From Alisma plantago-aquatica (Eukaryota; Streptophyta; Magnoliopsida; Alismatales; Alismataceae), in contig OY856413.1 of NCBI GenBank assembly GCA_963693085.1, positions 473,621,379 through 473,685,378 of the forward strand: DNA of 64,000 bases. The letters are read 5' to 3'. The position numbers and the translations under genes are program-made. Below the pieces are notes generated by a model that worked only from the letters and a program-made list of their open reading frames with translations, ran no database searches and was not told where the DNA came from. Below are positions 1 to 10,700 of the stretch, piece by piece. Position 1 is the stretch's first letter, and each line of letters starts with the position of its first letter.

Positions 1-426
1 TTTTCCTGCTGTATGATTTCTACCTCTTCGTCTGCGTCCACCTAAAAATGTTGGATCCCACGGGGGTGAGACAATTGAAATTATCCCAGCGAGAGATATA
101 ACTCTCCGCTAGAAACATTATTATTGCATATAAACATTATAAAACTGAGCAGAGGATAAGCAGTTTAGAACATTCTCATATTTTAAAGTATTGCAACTAT
201 CTATGACAGAGCAGTAAATCATTTATTCACTTTATAAGGAATATGAAGAACATGTATATCATTTATCCATCTTACTATATCAACATCTCAAGCTTATCCT
301 GAGATACTCATTATCATGGGATGTCATCCATGAATCATTCTCATTTTTGTCTGTTGACCTTAGCCAATCTGTTAGCCAGATATTGAATTGTACCAGTTAT
401 GTGAGTATATATCATCATATTTTGTC

Positions 427-790
427 CAGGCATTGGACTATGCCAATCCTATGCAAACATTCCAGGCATTGGACTATTCCAATCATGTGCAAACATTCCA
501 TGCATTGGACTATGCCAATCCTGTGCAAACATTCCAGGCAGTGGACTATACTAATCATGTGCAATTATTCCAGGTATTGGTTATGACCAATCCTATGCAA
601 TTATTCCAGGTATTGGGTTATGACCAATCATGTGCAATTATTCCATGTATTGGGTTATTACCAATCATGTGCAATTATTCTAGGTACTGGGTTATGACCA
701 ATCCTGTGTAATTATTCCAGGTATTGGGTTATTACCAATCCTGTGCAATTATTCCAAGTATTGGGTTATGACCAATCCTGTGCAAACATC
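427..790. repeat. 36-bp minisatellite in LTR 1
   Basis: About ten degenerate 36-bp units are built on the motifs AGGCATTGGACTATGCC and AATCCTATGCAAACATTCC, drifting to GTATTGGGTTATGACC and TGTGCAATTATTCC variants. The period is a multiple of three, so it keeps short frames open on the plus strand and yields proteins of 12-residue repeats. I do not regard these as genes. The same array is at 8538-8900 in LTR 2, and in LTR 3 at 16661-17005, where the CACTA element interrupts it. Confidence 0.9.
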
Positions 791-1061
791 ACTGCATACC
801 ACATCACCTTTACTAGGTATTAAACCTTGGCCAAGCCATCATACTTATTCACATCCTTTATGTAATTCAATTATTCCTTATATCTCCCTTAAGCTTATTC
901 AAAACACTATAGCCCTTATTTGGCTATAAACATGAAGCATGTATGACCAAGATTTCATTATTATTATTGTATCCAGTAGTTATTATTATTATGTTACTAA
1001 GTTTCCATTGTTTATTATCATTTCTTTCATGAGCCTTTATAACATCTTGTTACCTTTCACT

Positions 1062-1430
1062 AGGCAACAACTACTCTCATGGCTCACAAGGCCCATTACA
1101 CATCTTCTCACCTCTCACTAGGCAACAACTACTCTCATGGCTCACAAGGCCATTACACATCTTGTCACCTCTAACTAGGAAACAACTACTCTCATGGCTC
1201 ACAAGGCCATTAAACATCTTGTCACCTCTCACTAGGCAACAACTATTCTTATGGTTCATAAGGCCATTACACATCTTGTCACCTCTCACTAGGCAACAAC
1301 TACTCTCATGGCTCACAAGGCCATTAAACATCTTGTCACCTCTCACTAGGCAACAACTATTCTTATGGCTCACAACGCCATTACACATCTTGTCACCTCT
1401 CACTAGGCAACAACTACTCTCATCATTTAT
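1062..1430. repeat. 57-bp minisatellite in LTR 1
   Basis: Six to seven units of 57 bp contain CTCATGGCTCACAAGGCC, ACACATCTTGTCACC and TCTCACTAGGCAACAACTA. Since 57 is 3 x 19 and the unit has no stop in several frames, both strands carry spurious open frames, including a minus-strand 131-codon frame of 19-residue repeats. Equivalent arrays lie at 9174-9540 and 23281-23590, with slightly different copy numbers. Confidence 0.92.
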
Positions 1431-1959
1431 CATTAAATGATTACCAACACAAGGTATGAGTTTCTCTCTCATCCTTACCAGAGTATAAATACATCATACT
1501 TTATTAACTTGGCTTAACCCTTTCTTAAGGTATGTTAGCCTACACTTATTAAAGTGCATTAGGCTCATTACATCTCAATGTAACAATTGACATGGCACAT
1601 TTCATGTGTTTTTCATCCAAGTATACTGGATTTAGGGTACATCAAGGTGTATCAACTTTGAGGTATGGATGTGATATCTATCATGTCTTGATGTATCACT
1701 TCCCTCATCACTTTTGACTTACTTAAGTTCATCAGCTTATCTTGTATTAGGATATTTCCCATCCTAATACTTTATGCACTTGTTCATCACATCATCAGGT
1801 AATGTATTGGTCATAAGTCACTCATTTGAATTATTCAACCATTAACAATAATATGGACTCATCTCGAGTTAAAGCATTATTGATATAAGATTATCCATTA
1901 TCAACCACATTAGGTATTTCACCTACCACTATATTATTCACTACTCCATTATTAGGAAT

Positions 1960-2350
1960 AGGGTTCCCCTCTTTATCAATTAGGGTTTTACATAACATCA
2001 CCATATATTAGGGTTTCACATAACATCACCCTATATTGGGGTTTCTCATAATATCACCCTATATTAGGGTTTCCCATGACATCACCCTATATTAGGGTTT
2101 CACATAACATCATTATCTCGAATTAAGGTTCCTTATAACTTTTCCCCAATTTAGGGTTTCATGTAACCTTACTCGAAATTAGGGTTTCATGAAGCATCCT
2201 CTTAAATTAGGGTTTTTCATTATATTTTCCTGAATTGGGATTTCTCATATCATCACCCCAGATTAGGGTTACACCATTACTCTAGATTAGGGTTTCATCT
2301 ATCATTGCCCTAAATTAGGGATTAGGGCTCATAAACCTTCTCGATTAGGG
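1960..2350. repeat. Degenerate telomere-motif-like repeats (TTAGGGTTT) in LTR 1
   Basis: More than a dozen TTAGGGTTT or close variants are spaced roughly 25-35 bp apart, the clearest with a 28-bp unit containing ATCACCCTATATTAGGG. The nine-base motif overlaps the Arabidopsis-type telomere repeat TTTAGGG but is embedded in longer units, so this is not telomeric DNA. Copies recur at 10071-10470 and 24119-24530. Confidence 0.8.
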
Positions 2351-2699
2351 TTTCATGATCTCTTTATCAAGGATCATACCCTAAATACATATTCCATTCA
2401 TGTTGAGAGTGTTGAGGTTTAATCTCTACATGATTATCATTCATGTATGAATTTATCTCTCTCTCATCCTCTTTAGGATGTTGATTACTTCAAGCTAGAT
2501 TAGATTAGGTCATCCTTTCATTTAAGTACACACATTTAGGGTTAGCATAGTCTGTTGAGATATTGCTTCCTTAAGCATCAAAGATTAACCCCTCAAAGGG
2601 TACTAATCACCCTAATACCTTAAAGGTACAACCATTATAATTATCTTTGATTATACATCATAAAAAATCATGGGATTTAATAATACTTACAGGGTTTAA

Positions 2700-3180
2700 G
2701 TCAATTAGACCTTCAAACGATCTTGAGGTACTAGACCTTCAAACGGTCTTGAGGTATTAGACCTTCAAACGGTCTTGATCTCAAAAGCTCTAAACGATTT
2801 GAGACTGTTTGAATAAAATATAATTATCTCCAAACGGTTTGAAATCGCATGAGAAACTCATTATTAAAACCAATTGAACTTTAAACGGTTTGAGACTGTT
2901 TGCTCTCTAAATGGTCTGAAGACCGTTTGATCCCAAATGGTCTCAAGACCGTTTGATCCCAAATGGTCTCAAGACCGTTTGGTTCAAACCACCTTGAAAC
3001 CGAATGGACCAATTAGGGTTTCCTTCAATCAATCAATTGGTTTTAGGGTTTGCTCTATTTAATCACGCATTAATTGGACCATTGAAAGTACATCAAATTA
3101 TAGTCCTTGGATCTCTAGTCATCCATCACAATCCTTGACCTCCAAACGGTCTTGAGACCGTCTGAGCCATTCAACTTAGA
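2700..3180. repeat. Array of short inverted repeats with AACGG/CCGTT arms, LTR 1
   Basis: Repeated 22-bp inverted repeats have arms CAAACGGTCT and AGACCGTTTG around a TG or CA centre, with variants in which GGTCT becomes GGTTT or AACGG becomes AATGG. Some lie in tandem units with spacers such as GATCCC. Copy number differs between LTRs: LTR 2 and LTR 3 have a three-copy cluster (11210-11285, 25272-25347) where LTR 1 has one copy. What they do is unknown. Confidence 0.85.
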
Positions 3181-3309
3181 AATTGACTCAATCGATTTAG
3201 GGTTTCAACCATTCAATCCAATTAGGGTTAGTAATCAATAGATCACCCATCCTTGAATCCATTAAATTTAAATCAATTTGAGCCATTGGATATCCATCAT
3301 TCACATCAG

Positions 3310-3630
3310 CAATTAACCCAAACGGTTTTGAAGTTCAATTTACCCATTCGATTTTGAGATCCATTACCCATTCAGTTTTGAACTTAATTACCCATTCGAT
3401 CTTGGGTCAATTACCCATTCGGTCTTGAAGTAAATTACCCATTCGGTCTTAAGTTCAATTACCCATTTGGTCTTGGGTTCAATTACCCATTCGGTCTTGA
3501 ATTCAATTCCCCATTCAGTTTTGAAACTGAATCGACTCAATCGGTTTTGAAACCGAATTAGCTCAATCGGTTTTGAAACCGAATTTGTTCAATCGATTTT
3601 GAAAATTGTTTTCCCATTCTTTTGTTGAGG
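3310..3630. repeat. CCCATTCGGTCTTG tandem units and CGGTTTTGAAACCG inverted repeats, LTR 1
   Basis: Roughly 27-bp units of the form AATTACCCATTCGGTCTTG repeat seven to nine times and pass into about 22-bp units AATCGGTTTTGAAACCG. Arms and centre follow the same plan as the neighbouring AACGG repeats (CGGTYT, TG, ARACCG), which suggests a shared origin. Equivalent arrays lie at 11430-11745 and 25495-25800. Confidence 0.82.
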
Positions 3631-6600
3631 TGTGTACTTAAGATGACATCATCATCTTCAAGCTTCAAACCTTCGAAATAAATTGTGATTCTTATGATGA
3701 TTTCAACAACTAATCAGAAGGAAATCGAGAAATAAGAAAGGTTCAACACATGATGAATAAATTGCAAGCAATAATGACATTTAAGGGTTCAAGTTATATA
3801 ATCTGCCTTCAAAATTTAATCCAAGCTTCAAGATTCACGTCCTCAATGGTGAATGAATCTTTTTCCACTGTCCAAGGTCCGTTCTCAAGTCTTTGAGTGA
3901 AATGAATGACTAAGGTTGAAGATTGAATGAAGAAAAGGAGAAATTAAGCATTGAATTTTGATTTCCACCATGAAATCAAGGTTGAAGATGACTATGGAGC
4001 TTACCTACAGGTTGGGGCACGTCCTCCTATTTCTCCTAAGCTCCTTTGTGTACGGCCAAAGTAAGGAAAGAAAAAGGGATCGAAAAAACCTTTCATGTGG
4101 GTTGAAAATGGAATGTATATAAGGGAATTTCAATGAGAGAGAAAGTGTTAAATAATTCCTTCAACTCCCAAAATTGGTGCCACATACTCCCCTCCATCCC
4201 TTGCATACGAAGCCATCTCCCCCCACCTTGTAATTCCACTTCATTATCCATGAATTAAAAGAAGACAAATTAAGCACCTTAATCAATATAATAATAATAT
4301 CCAAAATTGAGTGGATATTACTTTTTCTTTAACTAATGTGAGTGGACTCTCCACTCACTTTAGATATTTCATGGAATTTGCAAGGCACAAGGACGTCCAT
4401 ACTTATACAAATCCAACCATCTCATTTTTGGTTGAAGGGCACTTCCATTAATATATTTATTTTTGCATTAATTTGAATTAGGGTTTCAATTATGCTTAAA
4501 TCTTGATTATTTTAATATCAAGATTCTCTCTCCTCCAAAAAGATTCAAATGAGACGCCCCTCTGATTTTCTTGTCTCTAATTGATACCAAGAAACATTAG
4601 GGACTCTCTAGAAGTGGTATTTTGCATATTGAACCCTAGGTTTTGGGTAATTTGCACATTACACCAAAACTAGGTTTTAATGTACAAACATTGCTCAACA
4701 AGCTCTTTCTTGGTGCTCAGGCTGCCATAAGCACCTCTGCATCATTTTCATTCTTATGATGCCTCAAACTTGAGGAACATTTTACCATGTAACATTTGCA
4801 ATTTAGCCCCTCAACTTGGGTAATTTGCACTTTAGTCCAAAATTGGGCAAAACATTGTTTTCAACATTATTCAAAAAGGACTAAAATTGAAACATAAGTT
4901 CCTCTTGGGCCTTAATTACTTTTAAAAAGATAAGAGCAAGCATATAGTTAACTTTATTAAGCAAAACCTCTAGGGTTAAAGCATAACCCAGGTCAGGGAT
5001 GTTACAAGTTATAAACCCCTAACAAGGATTTTGTCCCTGAAATCCCACGTAAAGGAAGACAGATATTTTTCATTCATCATATCGTCAAGTCTCCACATAA
5101 CATCTTAATGTCATGGAGATGCCATAGAACTTTGATCAACACAAAGTCCTTCCATACAGGGTTATCATAGAACTTGTCACACAGGACACATACTCTACTG
5201 TTTCTTTTCATTATTGACTGTAGAGTCAACTCTGTGTTAGGTAACACTTTTCCTAGTCAGAGATACATTATACATACCTCATTTAATTTAGCATTTCACT
5301 TTCAAGATAAGTCCAGTGTTACATTTTGTCACCCACTTGTGACTACAAGTCTCTTCATACATCTGGTGTGTCATCCAAACTATTGATACAACACTAAATT
5401 TTCTTTCTTCTTATACCAACTATCTTATTAGTTGTACATATTCTTTTCATAAGGGAAGGTTACCTATCAATTAAGAACTTATCTTAAACATATCTTAAAG
5501 AATTCTTTTTTAGCTTGATAAGATTTTCCCATAATGATTTTACAATTGTTCCTTTGACTCATACATCTTTGCTGATGTCATGTTTATGCAGGGCATAAAC
5601 CCCTAACATATGGTATTCATACTACAGTATGTAACTGGAAAAATTTCAAATTTGGCCCTTCTAGGTAACCAAACATTACTTCTTATGAGGAGTCATGTTC
5701 CCATTTTCTCATATCATTGAAAGTTCTTAGATACTAAGATTCTTTACCTTGGTATCCATTATATGTGCCAAAAACACATCACATCATCATCATGATTACT
5801 AAATTTGGGTATTCAAACCCTCAGTCCATCATTGAACATTGTTACCTCTCATCAGGTAACTGTTACCACTAGGTCCCCAGACCAAGGTATACATTATACT
5901 ATACATCTTCTTTTGTTTATAAATTGATTTATGATTTAAATCAGATCCCTTCGTATATCAATTAGAATGTGGTAGAAATATCCATACCACATCTTCTACC
6001 TAATTATGCTCTTTAGATTGTCTCAAAATGACTAGTTGATCATAGTAATCAGAAAGATAGCAATCTAAGAGTGGCATACTTACCTTATCTTCAATAGATG
6101 AATACCTAGATAGGGTATTCAAGAACTGAAATTAGGTAGTATGTATTGGTTTTTATATTATGTTTCATCTCTTTAAATTTTACTACTTAGTATCTTAAAT
6201 TTTCTCTAGGTGTTTCTTCTATATCTCTTCCTTTTTTTATATGAAGAGAGAAATTGCAAAACATACAAGAGAATATTGGACTGAATATAAGTTCTCATCC
6301 GTCTTAGCTCTGCCTCATGTCCTCATAAGATTAATTAAAGAGATCAACAACAACTACTTTTCTTATAATTAGTAGGCAGAGAGTAGAAAAAGAAAGATGA
6401 TTCAGAATGAAAAGTTCTATCTTGACATATTACCTCTTACGAGTTATCTAGTATCTTATCTGACTCAATACATGGAGTCAGTTGTCATCTGCTATTGCTT
6501 TTGTCCTCTACTATCAGAGGTAGATAGACCAAACTGTGACACTTGTCTTCGTCCTCGGCCTTCTACTTCACTAACCTGGGGTCCTTGTGGATTTTGCATA

Positions 6601-6742
6601 TTATGCCTTGACTGTTGGGTCACCAAATTATTTCTTCTTGGACACTACTGCCTAAAATGTCCTATCCGTCCACATTTATGGCAAGTTCGTCCCTCACTTG
6701 ATGACCACTGCATTGGTATACTATATTGTGGTTGAACCGGTA

Positions 6743-7573
6743 TTACTGAAAATTTAGTTGTTTAGTACCACTAATCCATTGTTCCTGTGATTGTGTAGAC
6801 CTCCTTTTGAGGTTTGCCTCATGTTTCTTTGTCACAGACCTTTCTATCCTCCGAATTGACTCCATAAATGTGGCAAATTTCTCTCTACTATCTAATGTAG
6901 CTGCCGAGATAGTCACCTCATCATTCAGTCCTTTCTCAAAATGTCGAATCTTCTCCTGCTCAGTAACATCCATTTGAGGACAAAACCATAAAATTTCCAT
7001 AAACCTAGCCTTATATTCATTTATTGACATGGTTCCCTACCAAACCTTCTCAAACTGTGAGATCTTTTCATCTAAGTATGTTCTTGGAAAATACTTATTG
7101 ACAAATTCTTGACGAAATTCCTCCCAACCAACCTCTTCATCATTCCTTTTTACTTCTTCTATGGCCCACCAATGGCCAGCACTACCCTTCAAAAGATATA
7201 CAGCATGTTTGACTTTGTCAACATCTGGAATACTAAGGATCTTAAAAGCCTTTTCTAACTCAGTGAGCCATAGATCAACATCTGCTGGGTCAGTTGTCCC
7301 AGCATATTCTATAGATCCTACACGATGTAGTCGTTCAAAAGTCTTACCAGACCCATGTCCCTCATTGGGAGTTGGTGCCCTAGGTGCTGGTGTGGGCATC
7401 CAGTCTGCCATATACCTCATTGTGGTCATGAATTCCCTAAATAGAGCATGAATATTTGGGTTTTCTATCATAGCTTCATCAAAATGGGGATTCTCAGGCA
7501 CTGATTCCTCTCTTGCATGATCCCTTGCACCTCCTACTGGTGCAGCAACGTGATCCTCGTGTTCTCCAGACAT
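6743..7573 (-). pseudogene. gag: Degenerate Ty3/gypsy Gag, copy 1
   Basis: The minus-strand frame starts at 7573 (MSGEHEDH) about 115 bp after the primer-binding site. A Pro/Ala-rich N-terminal segment is followed by a Retrotrans_gag-type capsid region: an EYAGTTDPADVDLWL segment, then LLKGSAGHWW, YFPRTYLDEK and the FEKGLNDEV stretch. Gag forms the particle that packages element RNA. The frame is broken by a TAG at about 7037-7039, where copy 2 reads CAG, and by a one-base deletion near 6750, where the other copy continues towards a zinc knuckle. It cannot give a full Gag. The opposite-strand open frames here (6397-6735, 7161-7451) are shadows. Confidence 0.88.
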
Positions 7574-7689
7574 CTTTAAGCTATCTCCCTTCTTCTACAT
7601 AAGCAGAAGTCACTATAAGATATATTGGAGGACACTAGAACATACTCAACACCTTAGTCCTATGTCTCTGTAGACTCAGTGAACCTAGA

Positions 7690-7701
7690 GCTCTAATACC
7701 A
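7690..7701 (-). other. Primer-binding site (initiator-Met tRNA), unit 1
   Basis: The plus strand reads GCTCTAATACCA; its complement TGGTATTAGAGC differs at one base from the usual plant iMet-tRNA primer site TGGTATCAGAGC. It lies five bases from the TG end of LTR 2, fixing the element's orientation. Confidence 0.85.
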
Positions 7702-7706
7702 CTAAA

Positions 7707-10700
7707 TGAAGCACACCGTTCGAACAAATCGTCATTAACTGAGCAGAAGTGATCATTAACAGCGGATTAACAAAAATCACTAAAAATTAAAACCTTTTGC
7801 AAAGAGATCCAATTCAAAGAAACTCTTAATAACAAGAACCAAAGTATTACATATACATTTTGGTCCACAAGTACATACCATGTACCATATCTTCTCGAGG
7901 ATTACATACATCAATTGCTCTGTTAAGTCTACACATGAGCAACATAAAACCTCGAGGCATTCAAGCCAAGATCTCAGATCGATTATAAAAACACTAAGTA
8001 CTGACTCCTAGGACCTGAGAGTACAGAGACAACACATAGGACTCATATCTACAAGACATGACAGTCAGTATCTCCACATGAGATGTTACTGTTGTCCCTG
8101 ATGCTGCTATCCTTTTTCCTGTTGTATGATTTCTACCTCTTCGTCTACGTCCACCTAAAAATGTTGGATCCCACGGGGGTGAGACAATTGAAATTGTCCC
8201 AGCGAGAGATATAACTCTCCGCCAGAAACATTATTATTGCAGATAAATATTATAAAACTGAGTAGAGGATAAGCAGTTTAGAACATTCTCATATTTTAAA
8301 GTATTGCAACTATCTATGACAGAGTAGTAAATCATTTATTCACTTTATAAGGAATATGAAGAACATGTATATCATTTATCCATCTTACTATATCAACATC
8401 TCAAGCTTATCTTGAGATACTCATTATCATGGGATGTCATCCATGAATCATTCTCATTTCTGTCTGTTGACCTTAGCCAATCTGTTAGCCAGACATTGAA
8501 TTGTACCAGTTATGTGAGTATACATCATCATATTCTGTCCAGGCATTGGACTATGCCAATCCTATGCAAACATTCCAGGCATTGGACTATACCAATCTTA
8601 TGCAAACATTCCAGGCATTGGACTATGCCAATCCTGTGCAAACATTCCAGGCATTGGACTATACCAATCCTGTGCAATTATTCCAGGTATTGGGTTATGA
8701 CCAATCCTGTGCAATTATTCCAGGTATTGGGTTATGACCAATCATGTGCAATTATTCCAGGTATTGGGTTATTACCAATCCTGTGCAATTATTCCAGGTA
8801 TTGGGTTATGACCAATCATGTACAATTATTCCAGGTATTGGATTATTACCAATCCTGTACCATTATTTCAGGTATTGGGTTATGACCAATCCTATGCAAA
8901 CATCACTGCATACCACATCACCTTTACTAGGTATTAAACCTTAGCCAAGCCATCATATTTATTCACATCCTTTATGTAATTCAATTATTCCTCATATCTC
9001 CCTTAAGCTTATTCAAAACACTATAGCCGTTATTTGGCTATAAACATGAAGCATGTATAACCAAGATTTCATCATTATTATTGTATCCATTAGTTATTAT
9101 TATTATGTTACTAAGTTTCCATTGTTTATTATCATTTCTTTCATGAGACTTTATAACATCTTGATACCTTTCACTAGGCAACAACTACTCTCATGGCTCA
9201 CAAGGCCCATTACACATCTTCTCACCTCTCACTAGGCAACAACTACTCTCATGGCTCACAAGGCCACTACACATCTTGTCACCTCTCACTAGGCAACAAC
9301 TACTCTCATGGCTCACAAGGCCATTAAACATCTTGTCACCTCTCACTAGGCAACAACTATTCTTATGGTTCATAAGGCCATTACACATCTTGTCACCTGT
9401 CACTAGGCAACAACTACTCTCATGGCTCACAAGGCCATTAAACATCTTGTCACCTCTCACTAGGCAACAACTATTCTTATGGCTCACAAGGCCATTACAC
9501 ATCTTGTCACTTCTCACTAGGCAACAACTACTCTCATCATTTATCATTAAATGATTATCAACACAAGGTATGAGTTTCTCTCTCATCCTTACCAGAGTAT
9601 AAATACATCATACTTTATTAACTTGGCTTAACCCTTTCTTAAGGTATGTTAGCCTACACTTATTAAAGTGCATTAGGCTCATTACATCTCATTGTAACAA
9701 TTGACATGGCACATTTCATGTGTTATTCATCCAAGTATACTGGATTTAGGGTACATCAAGGTGTATCAACTTTGAGGTACTGTATGTGATATCTATCATG
9801 TCTTGATGTATCACTTCCCTCATCACTTTTGACTTGCTTAAGTTCATCAGCTTATCTTGTATTAGGATATTTCCCATCCTAATACTTTATGCACGTTTTC
9901 ATCGCATCATCATGTAATGTATTGGTCATAAGTCACTCATTTGAATTATTCAACCATTAACAATAATATGGACTCATCTCGAGTTAAAGCATTATTGATA
10001 TAAGATTATCCTTTATCAACCACTTTAGGTATTTCACCTACCAATATATTATTCACTACTCCATTATTAGGAATAGGGTTCCCCTCTTTATCAATTAGGG
10101 TTTTACATAACATCACCCTATATTAGGGTTTCACATAACATCACCCTATATTGGGGTTTCTCGTAACATCACCCTATATTAGTGTTTACCATGATATCAC
10201 CCTATATTAGGGTTTCACATAACATCATTATCTCGAATTAAGGTTCCCTGTAACTTTTCCCCAATTTAGGGTTTCATGTAACCTTACTCAAAATTAGGGT
10301 TTCATGAAGCATCCTTTTAAATTAGGGGTTTTCATTATATTATCCTGAATTGGGATTTCTCATATCATCACCCCAGATTAGGGTTACACCATTACTCTAG
10401 ATTAGGGTTTCATCTATCATTGCCCTAAATTAGGGATTAGGGGTCATATACCTTCTCTATTAGGGTTTCATGATCTCTTTATCAAGGATCATACCCTAAA
10501 TACATATTCCATTCATGTTGAGAGTGTTGAGGTTTAATCTCTACATGATTATCATTCATCTATGAATTCCTCTCTCTCTCTCTCTCATCCTCTCTAGGAT
10601 GTTGATTACTTCAAGCTAGATTATATTAGGTCATCCTTTCATTCAAGTACACACATTTAGGGTTAGCATAGTGTGTTGATATATTGCTTCCTTAAGCATC

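Larger units (their letters stand above)
1..5006 (-). repeat. LTR copy 1 of the LARD-like element (truncated at the window edge)
   Basis: It aligns end to end with 8112-13116 and with the third LTR once the CACTA element is removed. About 400 bp of its PBS-side end lie outside the window. Its outer terminus reads GATGTTACA on the plus strand, that is TGTAACATC on the element's own strand, the expected TG start of an LTR. Being next to an internal region on its right, it acts as the 3' LTR of the first unit. Confidence 0.88.
5007..7706 (-). mobile_element. Internal region, unit 1 of the array
   Basis: This 2.7-kb stretch lies between LTR 1 and LTR 2. In element orientation it runs PBS (7690-7701), a leader of about 115 bp, the gag remnant (7573 down to about 6500), then about 1.5 kb of non-coding sequence (5007-6500) reaching the 3' LTR. 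No pol motifs are seen in any minus-strand frame. A conventional polypurine tract before the LTR is weak: the sequence next to TGTAACATCCC is T/G-rich rather than purine-rich. Confidence 0.85.

Noticed and set aside
427..790. Regular 36-bp repeats with CRISPR-like unit length
   Set aside because: The units are contiguous and degenerate with no spacers, lie inside a retrotransposon LTR of a plant, and recur in all LTR copies. It is a minisatellite.
1077..1472. 131-codon minus-strand frame (and 9191-9586, 23298-23636)
   Set aside because: Entirely 19-residue repeats caused by the 57-bp minisatellite; no start context, domain or non-repeat sequence beyond a few flanking codons.
1960..2350. Interstitial telomere or chromosome-fusion site
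   Set aside because: TTAGGGTTT motifs are separated by unrelated bases and the block repeats in every LTR of one element; not a TTTAGGG tandem array.
6397..6735. Cys-rich 112-codon plus-strand frame, also at 14509-14847
   Set aside because: It lies antisense to the C-terminal part of gag including the zinc-knuckle region; the Cys-rich look is a shadow.
7161..7451. 96-codon plus-strand frame, also at 15274-15564
   Set aside because: Antisense shadow of the gag capsid region.
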